A stretch of 64,000 nt of DNA. Origin: Streptomyces spororaveus. GTDB lineage: Bacteria > Actinomycetota > Actinomycetes > Streptomycetales > Streptomycetaceae. Positions 16,967 to 24,079 of the stretch are shown piece after piece. The position numbers and the translations under genes are program-made. The notes under the pieces are model-generated. The model ran no database searches and was not told where the DNA came from. It was given only the letters and a program-made list of their open reading frames with translations. The stretch lies in contig NZ_BNED01000005.1 in NCBI RefSeq assembly GCF_016755875.1, positions 4,788,001 to 4,852,000 on the forward strand, written 5' to 3'. The stretch's first letter is position 1; each line of letters begins with the position of its first letter.

Positions 16967-16995
16967 AGGGCATCACGCACGGCAGTGCGGGTCAA
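16967..16995 (-). promoter_or_regulatory. Promoter of I9-B
   Basis: On the minus strand: TTGACC (16995-16990), 17-bp spacer, TGCCCT (16972-16967), six bases, ATG at 16960. Spacings match those at I9-A exactly although the spacer sequence differs. Confidence 0.6.
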
Positions 16996-17244
16996 CGACG
17001 CCGGCGGGTGTGGCGGGTGCGCGGCGGGCACGGGCCGCGCGCTCACTGGTGTGGGGGTGGGACGTACGGGTGAATCTCGCACGGGTTTCCACACCCCGGC
17101 TGGAACGGCCCACATTTCGGGCGCCACAAGGGATTAACCCTTTCTGCTGTGTCCGGCACGCCAGGTTGACGCGCTGATCGGACGCTCGGCCAGGTGGCGA
17201 CGATGGTTCAAGTCGCGCCGAGGCGGTGCCCGATGTAGAGAGGG

Positions 17245-17281
17245 GCCGCACCCGCGGAGGACTCCAGACCGCGGGGGCGGC
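17245..17281 (+). promoter_or_regulatory. 5' leader hairpin of S8-B
   Basis: gccgcacccgcgg (17245-17257) pairs with ccgcgggggcggc (17269-17281) with one mismatch around an 11-base loop. It lies 42 bp before the protease start and is followed by tcccccacgccg. The corresponding position before S8-A also has a hairpin with the same outer GCCGC/GCGGC. The rest of 16996-17323 holds no gene; ttaaccctttctgct (17135-17149) is shared with the S8-A region. Confidence 0.5.
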
Positions 17282-17323
17282 TCCCCCACGCCGACACACC
17301 ACGCACTTCAGGGAGTTCCTTCC

Positions 17324-18505
17324 ATGCGTCACCTCGCAGCCCTGACCGCCACCGCCTTGCTCGCACTGACCCCCCTCGGAGCCGGTGCGGCTTCCGCAGA
17401 CAGCCCGGAGCCGACCCCGGCGCCGCTCCTCACGTCTGCGGACGCCATCCCGGGCAGCTACATCGTCACCCTCGACAAGAGCGTCTCCCCGGGGGCGTTC
17501 GCGAAGCGACTGGGTCTGGCGGCGAAGTTCACCTACACCAGGACGATCAACGGCTTCGCGGCGTCCCTCACGGCGGAGCAGCTGAAGTCCGTCCGCGGGG
17601 CGCACGGTGTGACGTCCGTGACGGAGGACGCGACGGTGACCGGGCCGCCGACCCCCGCGAAGGGGATCGGGACCAAGTCGCCCTCCCACTCCTGGGGCCT
17701 GGACCGCATCGACCAGCGGTTCCTGCCGCTGGACAACGACTTCAGCGCCAACCGCAGCGGCCAGGGCGTGACGGCGTACATCCTCGACAGCGGCATCGAC
17801 TTCCGCCACCCCGAATTCGGCGGCCGCGCACGGGCGGGCTTCGACGCGATCGGGGACGGCCGCAACGGCGCGGACTGCAACGGCCACGGCACGCACGTCG
17901 CGGGCACGGTCGGCGGCGAGACCTTCGGCGTGGCGCGCAAGGTGAGCCTGGTCAGCGTCCGGGTCCTCGGCTGTGACAACCGGGGTGCCTGGTCGGGCAT
18001 CATCGCGGGCTTCGACTGGATCGCCCGCAACGCCCAGCAGCCGGCCGTCCTGAACGCCTCGCTGGGCGGCGACCGGCTCGAAGCGGTCAACGCGGCCGCG
18101 ACGGCCGTGTCCGACCGGGGCGTGCTGCCGGTCATCGCGGCGGGCAACGACAACCGCGACGCCTGCCGCGTCTCGCCCGCGTCCGCCGCGCGCGTGGTGA
18201 CGGTCGGCGCGACGAACCGCTTCGACGAGGAGACGGACTTCTCGAACCACGGCTCCTGCCTGGACCTCTACGCCCCCGGCAAGGACATCATCTCCGCGCG
18301 TCTGGGCGGCGGCAGCGTGGCCATGGACGGTACGTCCATGGCCGCGCCGCACGTGACCGGTGTGGCCGCGCTCTACAAGTCGGAGCACCCGAACGCGCTG
18401 CCGGCGGAGGTGACGGACTTCCTGAACGAGGTGTCCACGAAGGACATCGTCCAGAACCTCAGCAACAACGGCCCGAACAAGCTGCTGTTCACCGACGGTC
18501 TCTGA
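17324..18505 (+). CDS. Secreted S8 subtilisin-like serine protease (S8-B)
   Basis: 393 residues: signal peptide (to about A-S-A at residue 26), I9 propeptide (Y-I-V-T-L-D to V-T-E-D-A-T), and S8 domain with Asp155 in L-D-S-G-I-D, His188 in G-H-G-T-H-V-A-G and Ser338 in G-T-S-M-A-A-P-H. A paralogue of S8-A with the same layout, but with many substitutions and small deletions (for example three residues lost after EFGG). AGGGAG lies nine bases before the ATG. Convergent with the DUF397 gene four bases downstream. Both proteases keep full triads and are probably active. Confidence 0.93.
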   Translation: MRHLAALTATALLALTPLGAGAASADSPEPTPAPLLTSADAIPGSYIVTLDKSVSPGAFAKRLGLAAKFTYTRTINGFAASLTAEQLKSVRGAHGVTSVTEDATVTGPPTPAKGIGTKSPSHSWGLDRIDQRFLPLDNDFSANRSGQGVTAYILDSGIDFRHPEFGGRARAGFDAIGDGRNGADCNGHGTHVAGTVGGETFGVARKVSLVSVRVLGCDNRGAWSGIIAGFDWIARNAQQPAVLNASLGGDRLEAVNAAATAVSDRGVLPVIAAGNDNRDACRVSPASAARVVTVGATNRFDEETDFSNHGSCLDLYAPGKDIISARLGGGSVAMDGTSMAAPHVTGVAALYKSEHPNALPAEVTDFLNEVSTKDIVQNLSNNGPNKLLFTDGL

Positions 18506-18509
18506 TCGC

Positions 18510-18707
18510 TCAGAGCGACCCGACGAACCGGGCCCAGGCCTGCGCGTGGAACACCACGTGCGGGCCTTCGGGTTGCTTGGAGTCCCGTACCGGGATCAGG
18601 TCGGGGTGCCCGTCGGAGACTTCGAGGCAGTTACCGCCGCTGGCGTCGCTGTAGCTGGACTTGTGCCAGGTGGCCGCCGACAGGTCGTACTCAGGCGTGC
18701 TGGTCAT
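18510..18707 (-). CDS. DUF397 protein
   Basis: A 65-residue acidic protein with the family core W-H-K-S-S-Y-S-D-A-S-G-G-N-C-L-E-V and V-R-D-S-K, ending with F-V-G-S-L. DUF397 proteins in streptomycetes are encoded beside WhiJ-like XRE regulators, and some of these pairs affect development. Here the start overlaps the 3' end of the XRE gene by 17 bp, so the two are translationally coupled. GGAGGA lies before the ATG. Molecular role unknown; an antagonist of the XRE partner is a plausible inference. Confidence 0.9.
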   Translation of the reverse strand: MTSTPEYDLSAATWHKSSYSDASGGNCLEVSDGHPDLIPVRDSKQPEGPHVVFHAQAWARFVGSL

Positions 18708-19527
18708 GTTCGCAATCCTCCGCCACGGACTCGATCAAGGCCAGGGACTTCCGAGGGGAGAGCGCGTTGGCCGTGAGGAGATCGTAGGTCAGGGTGTGAT
18801 GGGTGACTGTCGCAGGATCGTCGAACAGGAGCCCCGTACCCATGCCTTCGACGTAGGACAGAGGTGGAGCGTCGTCGAAGGACATCAACTTGATAGCGCC
18901 GCCCATGGCTGCGTGCATGCCCGCGCTGAACGGGAGCACCTGCACGATGATTCGGTGAGCCCGGATCAGACGCGCGATGTGCCGTAGTGCCTCGGCCATG
19001 ACTTCCGGGCTCTCCCCGCCCCGGCGCAGGACCGCCTCGTCAAGGACGCACCAAAACAGTGGTGCTGTTGGATCATCGAGGAGGGCGGCGCGGGCCAATC
19101 GGTTTGCGACCAGTTCGTCGATCACTTCCTCCGGCGCGGTCGGATGGCCAGCGCGGAAGACGGCACGCGCGTACGCCTCCGTCTGGAGCAGCCCCGGGAT
19201 CAGCTGGGGCGCGTACTCCCGGATGGAGGTCGCCAGAGCCTCCGCCTCGGCCGCCGCCGCGAAGTGGTCCGGGTACTTGGACTTGGCGGCCGCCCCGCAG
19301 TTGCGGACGAAGAAGCCGCCCGTGTCGAGGATGTCGTCGATCTGGCGGGCGAACTCCAGGTGCATACGGCGCGTGCCCGCTTCGAGCTGGCCGATGAACG
19401 CGCCGCTCACGAAGAGCCGTTCGCCGAGTTCGGCCTGGCTCATGCCCGCGCGTTCGCGCGCTACGCGCAGCTCCGCCCCCAGGAGGGCGCGGGGGGATGA
19501 GGACGGATCGAGGTTCTTTTGTGGCAT
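18691..19527 (-). CDS. XRE-family regulator with DUF5753 (WhiJ-like)
   Basis: 278 residues. An N-terminal helix-turn-helix (about residues 15-70: LGAELRVARERAGMSQAELG, then G-A-F-I-G-Q-L-E-A-G-T-R-R) is followed by the C-terminal DUF5753 domain (YAPQLIPGLLQTEAYARAVF, then VQVLPFSAG and a late L-T-Y-D-L-L). This is the WhiJ-like family abundant in Streptomyces and often linked to development or antibiotic control. AGGGAG lies five bases before the ATG. It forms an operon with DUF397. A palindrome 14 bp upstream is a candidate autoregulatory site. Confidence 0.88.
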   Translation of the reverse strand: MPQKNLDPSSSPRALLGAELRVARERAGMSQAELGERLFVSGAFIGQLEAGTRRMHLEFARQIDDILDTGGFFVRNCGAAAKSKYPDHFAAAAEAEALATSIREYAPQLIPGLLQTEAYARAVFRAGHPTAPEEVIDELVANRLARAALLDDPTAPLFWCVLDEAVLRRGGESPEVMAEALRHIARLIRAHRIIVQVLPFSAGMHAAMGGAIKLMSFDDAPPLSYVEGMGTGLLFDDPATVTHHTLTYDLLTANALSPRKSLALIESVAEDCEHDQHA

Positions 19528-19540
19528 GGCAACTCCCTGA

Positions 19541-19560
19541 GCAACATGAACGGTTGTTGC
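19541..19560. promoter_or_regulatory. Palindrome in the XRE divergent promoter region
   Basis: GCAACA-tgaacggt-TGTTGC, a 6-bp inverted repeat with an 8-bp spacer (20 bp in all), just upstream of the XRE start. A second inverted repeat, CCACTCTG (19595-19602) with CAGAGTGG (19622-19629), lies closer to the divergent gene. Either could be an operator for the XRE protein. Confidence 0.5.
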
Positions 19561-19643
19561 GGGGTCCGCACTTGAAAGGCTAGTGAGCGCGTCGCCACTC
19601 TGTGTGAAGAAGTTGAATACTCAGAGTGGAAAGGTGACATGTC

Positions 19644-19865
19644 ATGGTGCTCTCCCCACAGGAGCGCATGCAGGCGGCCGAGGAGGCCGTCCGGCAGTTG
19701 CGGGAGTCGCTCGCCGGGGTCGGTGTGCTGTTCCCCTCGCTGGACGTGGAGCGGGTCTCGGCCGCCGGTACCTACGGCCTGCCGCTGGTCGACCTCGGCC
19801 GCTGCAACCTCGACACCGCGCTCCGGCTGGCGGCCGTTCTGCACGAGCGGGCGGGGGGCTCGTGA
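19644..19865 (+). CDS. Small hypothetical protein
   Basis: 73 residues, predicted helical at the start (PQERMQAAEEAVRQLRESL) with a leucine-rich end. No known domain recognised. ATG at 19644 with GGTGAC nearby. Its stop overlaps the GTG start of the next gene in GTGA, so the two are translationally coupled. It is divergent from the XRE/DUF397 pair across a 116-bp region with two inverted repeats, so it may be under that regulator's control (inference). Confidence 0.65.
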   Translation: MVLSPQERMQAAEEAVRQLRESLAGVGVLFPSLDVERVSAAGTYGLPLVDLGRCNLDTALRLAAVLHERAGGS

Positions 19866-20389
19866 GCGAGGCCGTGGAGGCGGTGAACTTCGCCTTCGAG
19901 CTCGGCTGGAAGCTGCGCGGTCTGGAGACGGCCCTCGCCCCGCGCGGGGTGTGCGGGCCCGAGGCCGGGGATCCGAAGCCGCCTCCGCCGGCCGGCTGGC
20001 AGCGGTTCACGCTGGTGCACTGCCCGCTGGAGGGCTATCCGGGGTTCGACGACCCGCGCTACGAGGGTCTCAGGGCGGCCCCGCCCCAGGGGTGCGCGGT
20101 GGAGGACCTCGGCGGGTGCCTCGGGCTGCGGTGCGAGCGGCCGGGCGGGCGGCTGCTCGACGCGGTGGCGGAGCTGTGCGCGGAGATCCGCACCCGGTAT
20201 GGGCTGCTCATGACCGGGCTCGGCATCGACAAGCTGTGGGAGTGGTCCGAGGACGGTCCGGACGGCTGGGGCGCGGAGATCGTCGGGCAGCTGCTGCTGA
20301 TGGCGGCCGAGCGCGGCCCGAGGCTCGGCTACGGCGTGGACGACCTGGCCGGCTTCCTGACGGAGGCCGCCGGCGGGGGCTCGATGTGA
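19862..20389 (+). CDS. Hypothetical protein, second gene of the divergent pair
   Basis: 175 residues, soluble, starting V-S-E-A-V-E-A-V-N-F. It has several cysteines (C-G-P, H-C-P-L-E-G, Q-G-C-A-V, C-L-G-L-R-C-E) and W-E-W-S-E-D-G-P. I do not recognise the family. GTG at 19862 overlaps the previous stop. It ends 26 bp before the convergent GNAT gene. Confidence 0.65.
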   Translation: MSEAVEAVNFAFELGWKLRGLETALAPRGVCGPEAGDPKPPPPAGWQRFTLVHCPLEGYPGFDDPRYEGLRAAPPQGCAVEDLGGCLGLRCERPGGRLLDAVAELCAEIRTRYGLLMTGLGIDKLWEWSEDGPDGWGAEIVGQLLLMAAERGPRLGYGVDDLAGFLTEAAGGGSM

Positions 20390-20415
20390 GGCGCGGCCCC
20401 CGCCTCGGTCGGTGC

Positions 20416-20997
20416 TCAGTCGGTGCTCAGGCGGGCGTGCAGGTGTTGGTCGTGCCAGCCGTCCGCGTGCAGGAGGGCGCCGCGCATGGTGCCCTCCAGG
20501 GGGAACCCGGCCTTCGTCGCGACGGCGCAGGAGGCCGGGTTGGCCACGGAGTGGGTGATCCGTACGCGGTGCAGGCCGAGGTCCTCGAAGGCCCAGCGGC
20601 CGACGCGTTCCGTGGCGGGCGCCATGACCCCGCGGCCGCGTCCGGCGGGCAGCAGCCAGTAGAGGATCTCGCCGCTGCCGCCCGCGAGATCGAGGTCGGC
20701 GATGCCGATGAGCCCGACGGCCGGGCCTCCGGAGGCGGGGGCGACGGCCCACGTCGCGGCCGCCTCGTCCTGCCAGCGGGTGTGCCAGCGGGCGATCCGT
20801 TCCTCGGCCTCGGCCGGGGTGAGCAGGTCGGGCCGGTTCCAGTGCCGGATGTCGGGGTCGTGGCAGGCCTCGACGAGCGCGGGGACGTCGTAGGCCGTCC
20901 AGGGGCGCAGCAGCATGCCGCCCGGCAGTTCGAACTCGGGCTGCGGCAGGGCGCGCATCCGGCCGGCCGGGACCACGGGGGGTATCGAGTTGATCAT
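20416..20997 (-). CDS. GNAT acetyltransferase (RimJ/RimL-like)
   Basis: 193 residues with the RimL-type GNAT layout: L-R-P-W-T-A-Y-D-V near the start, V-G-L-I-G-I-A-D-L in the centre, acetyl-CoA-binding G-R-G-R-G-V-M-A-P-A-T and the late N-P-A-S-C-A-V-A-T-K-A-G-F with EGTMRG. Such enzymes acetylate N-termini, amino acids or small amines; the acceptor is unknown. ATG at 20997; an AATCAT hexamer six bases upstream could give a leaderless transcript, but the match is weak. Monocistronic. Confidence 0.88.
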   Translation of the reverse strand: MINSIPPVVPAGRMRALPQPEFELPGGMLLRPWTAYDVPALVEACHDPDIRHWNRPDLLTPAEAEERIARWHTRWQDEAAATWAVAPASGGPAVGLIGIADLDLAGGSGEILYWLLPAGRGRGVMAPATERVGRWAFEDLGLHRVRITHSVANPASCAVATKAGFPLEGTMRGALLHADGWHDQHLHARLSTD

Positions 20998-21051
20998 CCG
21001 GACATGATTCCCGACCGGTCTCGCTCACGGGCGCGACACTCCGTGAGTTCT

Positions 21052-21091
21052 CCTGGGCCCGGCCGGCGGTGCAGGGCCGGGCCCAGGGTTT
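21052..21091 (+). terminator. Terminator-like hairpin with T tract, no gene upstream on this strand
   Basis: cctgggcccggcc (21052-21064) pairs perfectly with ggccgggcccagg (21075-21087) across a ten-base loop, followed by gtttt. It lies between the divergent GNAT and ABC genes and points towards the ABC operon, so it would end a short leader or small RNA rather than a known gene. The rest of 20998-21297 shows no gene. Confidence 0.6.
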
Positions 21092-21297
21092 TCACGTTCG
21101 CTGGTTCCGCACTGATGAAGGACCCGAGGATTCCGGCCGCGCCCGCAATTGTGGCGAGCGGCGGAAGCGACTGCGGCTCCCGCCCCGCCCCCGCGCGGCA
21201 TCGGCCCGGGGGCTTACACCCGCGGGGTGAGCCGGCCGGGGGATTGCCGTCCACGGCCCCATGTCCGGAGGGTGGTCCTCCCGACAGTGTGGGTGCC

Positions 21298-22218
21298 GTG
21301 ATCGAAGTCAACGAACTCACCAAGCGCTACGGCGGCAGGACGGCCGTCGACCATCTGACCTTCACCGTGCGGCCGGGCCGGGTCACCGGATTCCTCGGCC
21401 CCAACGGAGCCGGCAAGTCCACCACCCTGCGGATGATCCTCGGCCTGGACGCGCCCACCACCGGCTCCGCCACCGTCAGCGGTGTCCCCTTCCACCACCA
21501 CCGGCGCGGGCTCCGGCACGTCGGCGCCCTCCTCGACGCCGGACAGGTCCACGGCGGACGCAGCGCCGCCGCCCACCTGTCCGCCCTGGCCCGCAGCAAC
21601 GGCATCGCGCGGCGCCGGGTGGACGAGGTGCTTCAGGAGGTGGGGCTGGCCGAGGCGGCGAAGCGCCGCATCGGCGGATTCTCCCTCGGCATGAAGCAGC
21701 GGCTGGGAATCGCCACCGCCCTGCTCGGCGACCCGCCCGTGCTCATGTTCGACGAGCCGATCAACGGTATGGACCCGGAGGGCGTGCTCTGGGTACGCCG
21801 GCTGTTCCGGCGGCTGGCCGCCGAGGGGCGCACCGTCTTCCTCTCCAGCCACCTGATGTCGGAAATGGAGAACACCGCCGACCAGCTGGTCGTCATCGGC
21901 CGGGGCCGCCTCGTCGCCGCCGAGTCGGTACGGGACTTCGCGGCGCGCAGCACCCGTAGCAGCGTCGTGGTGGGGACACCACAGACCGCCGAACTGGCAG
22001 CCGTGCTGACCGCTGCGGGCGCGGCGGTCGAGCCGGAAGGCCCGGCGGGCGCCGCGAGGCTCGCCGTGACCGGGCTCCCGGCGGACCGGATCGGAGCGCT
22101 CGCCTTCGAGCACCGCATCCGGGTGGACGAGCTGACCACCCGCAGCGCCTCACTGGAGGCGGCCTTCATGGAACTCACCGCCGACAGCGTCGAATACCAG
22201 GCAGGAGAGGCCCGATGA
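21298..22218 (+). CDS. ABC transporter ATP-binding protein (drug/bacteriocin exporter type)
   Basis: 306 residues. Walker A G-P-N-G-A-G-K-S-T, signature G-F-S-L-G-M-K-Q-R-L-G-I-A, Walker B V-L-M-F-D-E-P, D-loop N-G-M-D-P-E and switch histidine in S-S-H-L-M-S-E-M. The C-terminal extension (about 210-306) is typical of CcmA/DrrA-like exporter ATPases. Start GTG at 21298. The stop overlaps the permease start in ATGA, so this is a two-gene exporter operon. Substrate unknown; no resistance or lantibiotic gene is adjacent. Confidence 0.92.
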   Translation: MIEVNELTKRYGGRTAVDHLTFTVRPGRVTGFLGPNGAGKSTTLRMILGLDAPTTGSATVSGVPFHHHRRGLRHVGALLDAGQVHGGRSAAAHLSALARSNGIARRRVDEVLQEVGLAEAAKRRIGGFSLGMKQRLGIATALLGDPPVLMFDEPINGMDPEGVLWVRRLFRRLAAEGRTVFLSSHLMSEMENTADQLVVIGRGRLVAAESVRDFAARSTRSSVVVGTPQTAELAAVLTAAGAAVEPEGPAGAARLAVTGLPADRIGALAFEHRIRVDELTTRSASLEAAFMELTADSVEYQAGEAR

Positions 22219-23039
22219 CCACGCTCGCCTCCGTCCCCCCGGCCGCCCCCGTCACCGGGCCGTCCGCCCGCTTCGGCGACCTGGTCGCCTCCGAGTGGAT
22301 CAAAATGCGGTCCCTGCGCTCCACGCCGTGGACGATCGCCCTCACCGTCCTGTTCGTCATCGGGTCCTCCGCCGTGACCACGCTCGCGGGCGGCACCGAC
22401 CGTTCCGGCCCTGCCGTCTTCCTGCCCTACGCCGCCTATCCGCCGGCCGGCTACTGGACGCTGATACTCGTCGCCGGCAGCGTCGGCGCCCTCACCGTGG
22501 TGAGCGAGTACGGCAGCGGCCTGATCCGCACCACCACCGTGGCCGTCCCCGCCCGCGGCTCGGTGGTGCTGGCCAAGGCGGCCGTCACCGCCGTGCTGTG
22601 GACGGCGGTCGGCGCGGTCGTCTCCACCGGTTCCTTCCTGGTCTCCCAGGCCGTCCTCGGCGGGCGGCACGCCGGGGTTCCGCTCACCCACCCCGGTGTG
22701 CTCCGGGCGCTGGTGGCATCCGCGTTGCTGGCCCCGGTCTGCGCACTGATCGGACTGGGCCTCGGCGTCCTGATCCGGCACAGCGCCGCGACCATGGTCA
22801 CCACGGTCTTCATCCTGCTGATGCTGCCCCCCATGTTCTCGGAGGGCGAGCGCTGGTCGGCGGACGTCAACCACGCGATGGTGTCGGCCGCCTGGAAGCG
22901 CCTGGTCCAGGACTGGGAGCCGGACCCGGGAGCCCTCGGTCACGCCGCCACGGTCTCCGGCTCCTGGACCGTGTACCTGCTCTGGCCGGTGATCGCGGTC
23001 GCCGTCGCCGTGCTCGTCGTGCGGCGCCGTGACGTATGA
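22215..23039 (+). CDS. ABC-2 type transporter permease
   Basis: 274 residues with six likely membrane segments (from TIALTVLFVIG, YWTLILVAGSVGALTVV, AAVTAVLWTAVGAVV, LVASALLAPVCALIGLGLGVL, TMVTTVFILLMLPP, to LLWPVIAVAVAVLVV near the end). The cytoplasmic start has F-G-D-L-V-A-S-E-W-I-K-M-R-S-L-R-S-T, the usual coupling region of Streptomyces ABC-2 permeases. Translationally coupled to the ATPase by a 4-base overlap. Confidence 0.9.
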   Translation: MTTLASVPPAAPVTGPSARFGDLVASEWIKMRSLRSTPWTIALTVLFVIGSSAVTTLAGGTDRSGPAVFLPYAAYPPAGYWTLILVAGSVGALTVVSEYGSGLIRTTTVAVPARGSVVLAKAAVTAVLWTAVGAVVSTGSFLVSQAVLGGRHAGVPLTHPGVLRALVASALLAPVCALIGLGLGVLIRHSAATMVTTVFILLMLPPMFSEGERWSADVNHAMVSAAWKRLVQDWEPDPGALGHAATVSGSWTVYLLWPVIAVAVAVLVVRRRDV

Positions 23040-23056
23040 GCGTGTCCCCTTTACGG

Positions 23057-23440
23057 TCAGGCCGCTGCCGCGCGCATGCGCATGCGCAGGAACAGCGCGT
23101 AGGGCGAGTCCGAGGCGAAGGTCTGGCGGTGCAGCGGCTCCGGGACGCGGGGGCCCCAGAGCCAGACGATGTCGCAGCCGTAGCAGAACGCCGCTTCGTA
23201 GAGGGGCGTCGCGGCCGCCTCGGCGTAGGCGCGGATGCCCCAGCCGGGGGCGAACCCGCACAGGGTGAGGCCGGCGGAGGGGATCTTCCGTACGGCCGCG
23301 AGCATCTCCGCGACGGCGGGACCCTCCCAGTGCCCCACGACGGGCCCGGTCATCGGGTCGCCGTGCCGCTCGGGACCGGCGGTGATGCGTACGACGTCGA
23401 TACGGACCGTGGCGGCGACGGCGTCGGCGGGGAGCTGCAT
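23057..23440 (-). CDS. Hypothetical protein
   Basis: 127 residues. It contains two cysteines in F-C-Y-G-C-D-I-V-W-L-W-G-P and ends with a basic R-M-R-M-R tail. No family recognised. ATG at 23440 is preferred: a CATGCT hexamer (23452-23447) lies exactly six bases upstream, the leaderless spacing seen elsewhere in the window. GTG at 23446 is the alternative. Convergent with the permease. Confidence 0.6.
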   Translation of the reverse strand: MQLPADAVAATVRIDVVRITAGPERHGDPMTGPVVGHWEGPAVAEMLAAVRKIPSAGLTLCGFAPGWGIRAYAEAAATPLYEAAFCYGCDIVWLWGPRVPEPLHRQTFASDSPYALFLRMRMRAAAA

Positions 23441-23492
23441 CCGCACAGCATGGCGGGCCGGACCGGGCCCGTCGGCGGCGGGGCGGGGCGGC

Positions 23493-24035
23493 TCAGAGCC
23501 GGTGGTGGATCAGGCGGCAGCGGGGGCCGAGGCGGGTGTGGAGCTCGCGGAGGAAGGCGTCGCCGAGCGGCGGCCAGTTGGTGAAGCGCACGGCGAGGTG
23601 GGAGACGAGCACGGCCCACTGGCCGGTCCAGTCGCCCAGGAGCGCGGCGGCCCCGCAGTGTGCGCAGGTCACGAGGGGCTCCTCCCGGTCGAACCAGGTC
23701 CGGATCAGCACGGTGTGCGCGTCCTCGTCGAGCGGGACGGCGCAGTGCGGGCAGCCCGGCGGGGTGTAGTTCCCGCCGGGGTGGTGGATCCGGCGCTGGT
23801 CGAGGAGGTCGACGCCGTCGCCGACGGCGTCGTCGGGGGCGTGGCGGCGGTCGGCGAGGGCCGCCTGGGCGGCGGGTCCGGGGACGTACGGGCTCGGGCG
23901 CCAGAGCGGGTCGGGGCGGTCCTCGGGCCGGATGACGCCCTGGTCGAGGAGCCAGGCGGCGGTGGCGGCCGCTCGCGCGGGGGCTTCCCGGGCGGGGACG
24001 GTCAGCTCCGCGACGATGATCGCGCTGTCGCTCAT
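23493..24035 (-). CDS. Hypothetical protein with two CxxC motifs
   Basis: 180 residues. The C-terminal half contains C-P-H-C and, about 28 residues later, C-A-H-C, a likely four-cysteine zinc ribbon. The N-terminal half is an alpha/beta segment ending WLLDQGVI. A TACGAT -10 (24048-24043) is seven bases before the ATG at 24035, so the mRNA is probably leaderless. The family is not one I can name. It precedes another minus-strand gene only 52 bp downstream. Confidence 0.65.
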   Translation of the reverse strand: MSDSAIIVAELTVPAREAPARAAATAAWLLDQGVIRPEDRPDPLWRPSPYVPGPAAQAALADRRHAPDDAVGDGVDLLDQRRIHHPGGNYTPPGCPHCAVPLDEDAHTVLIRTWFDREEPLVTCAHCGAAALLGDWTGQWAVLVSHLAVRFTNWPPLGDAFLRELHTRLGPRCRLIHHRL

Positions 24036-24079
24036 GGCCGCGATCGTAGTGCCGGGGTGCCGGGGGCCGGCCGTCCCGT

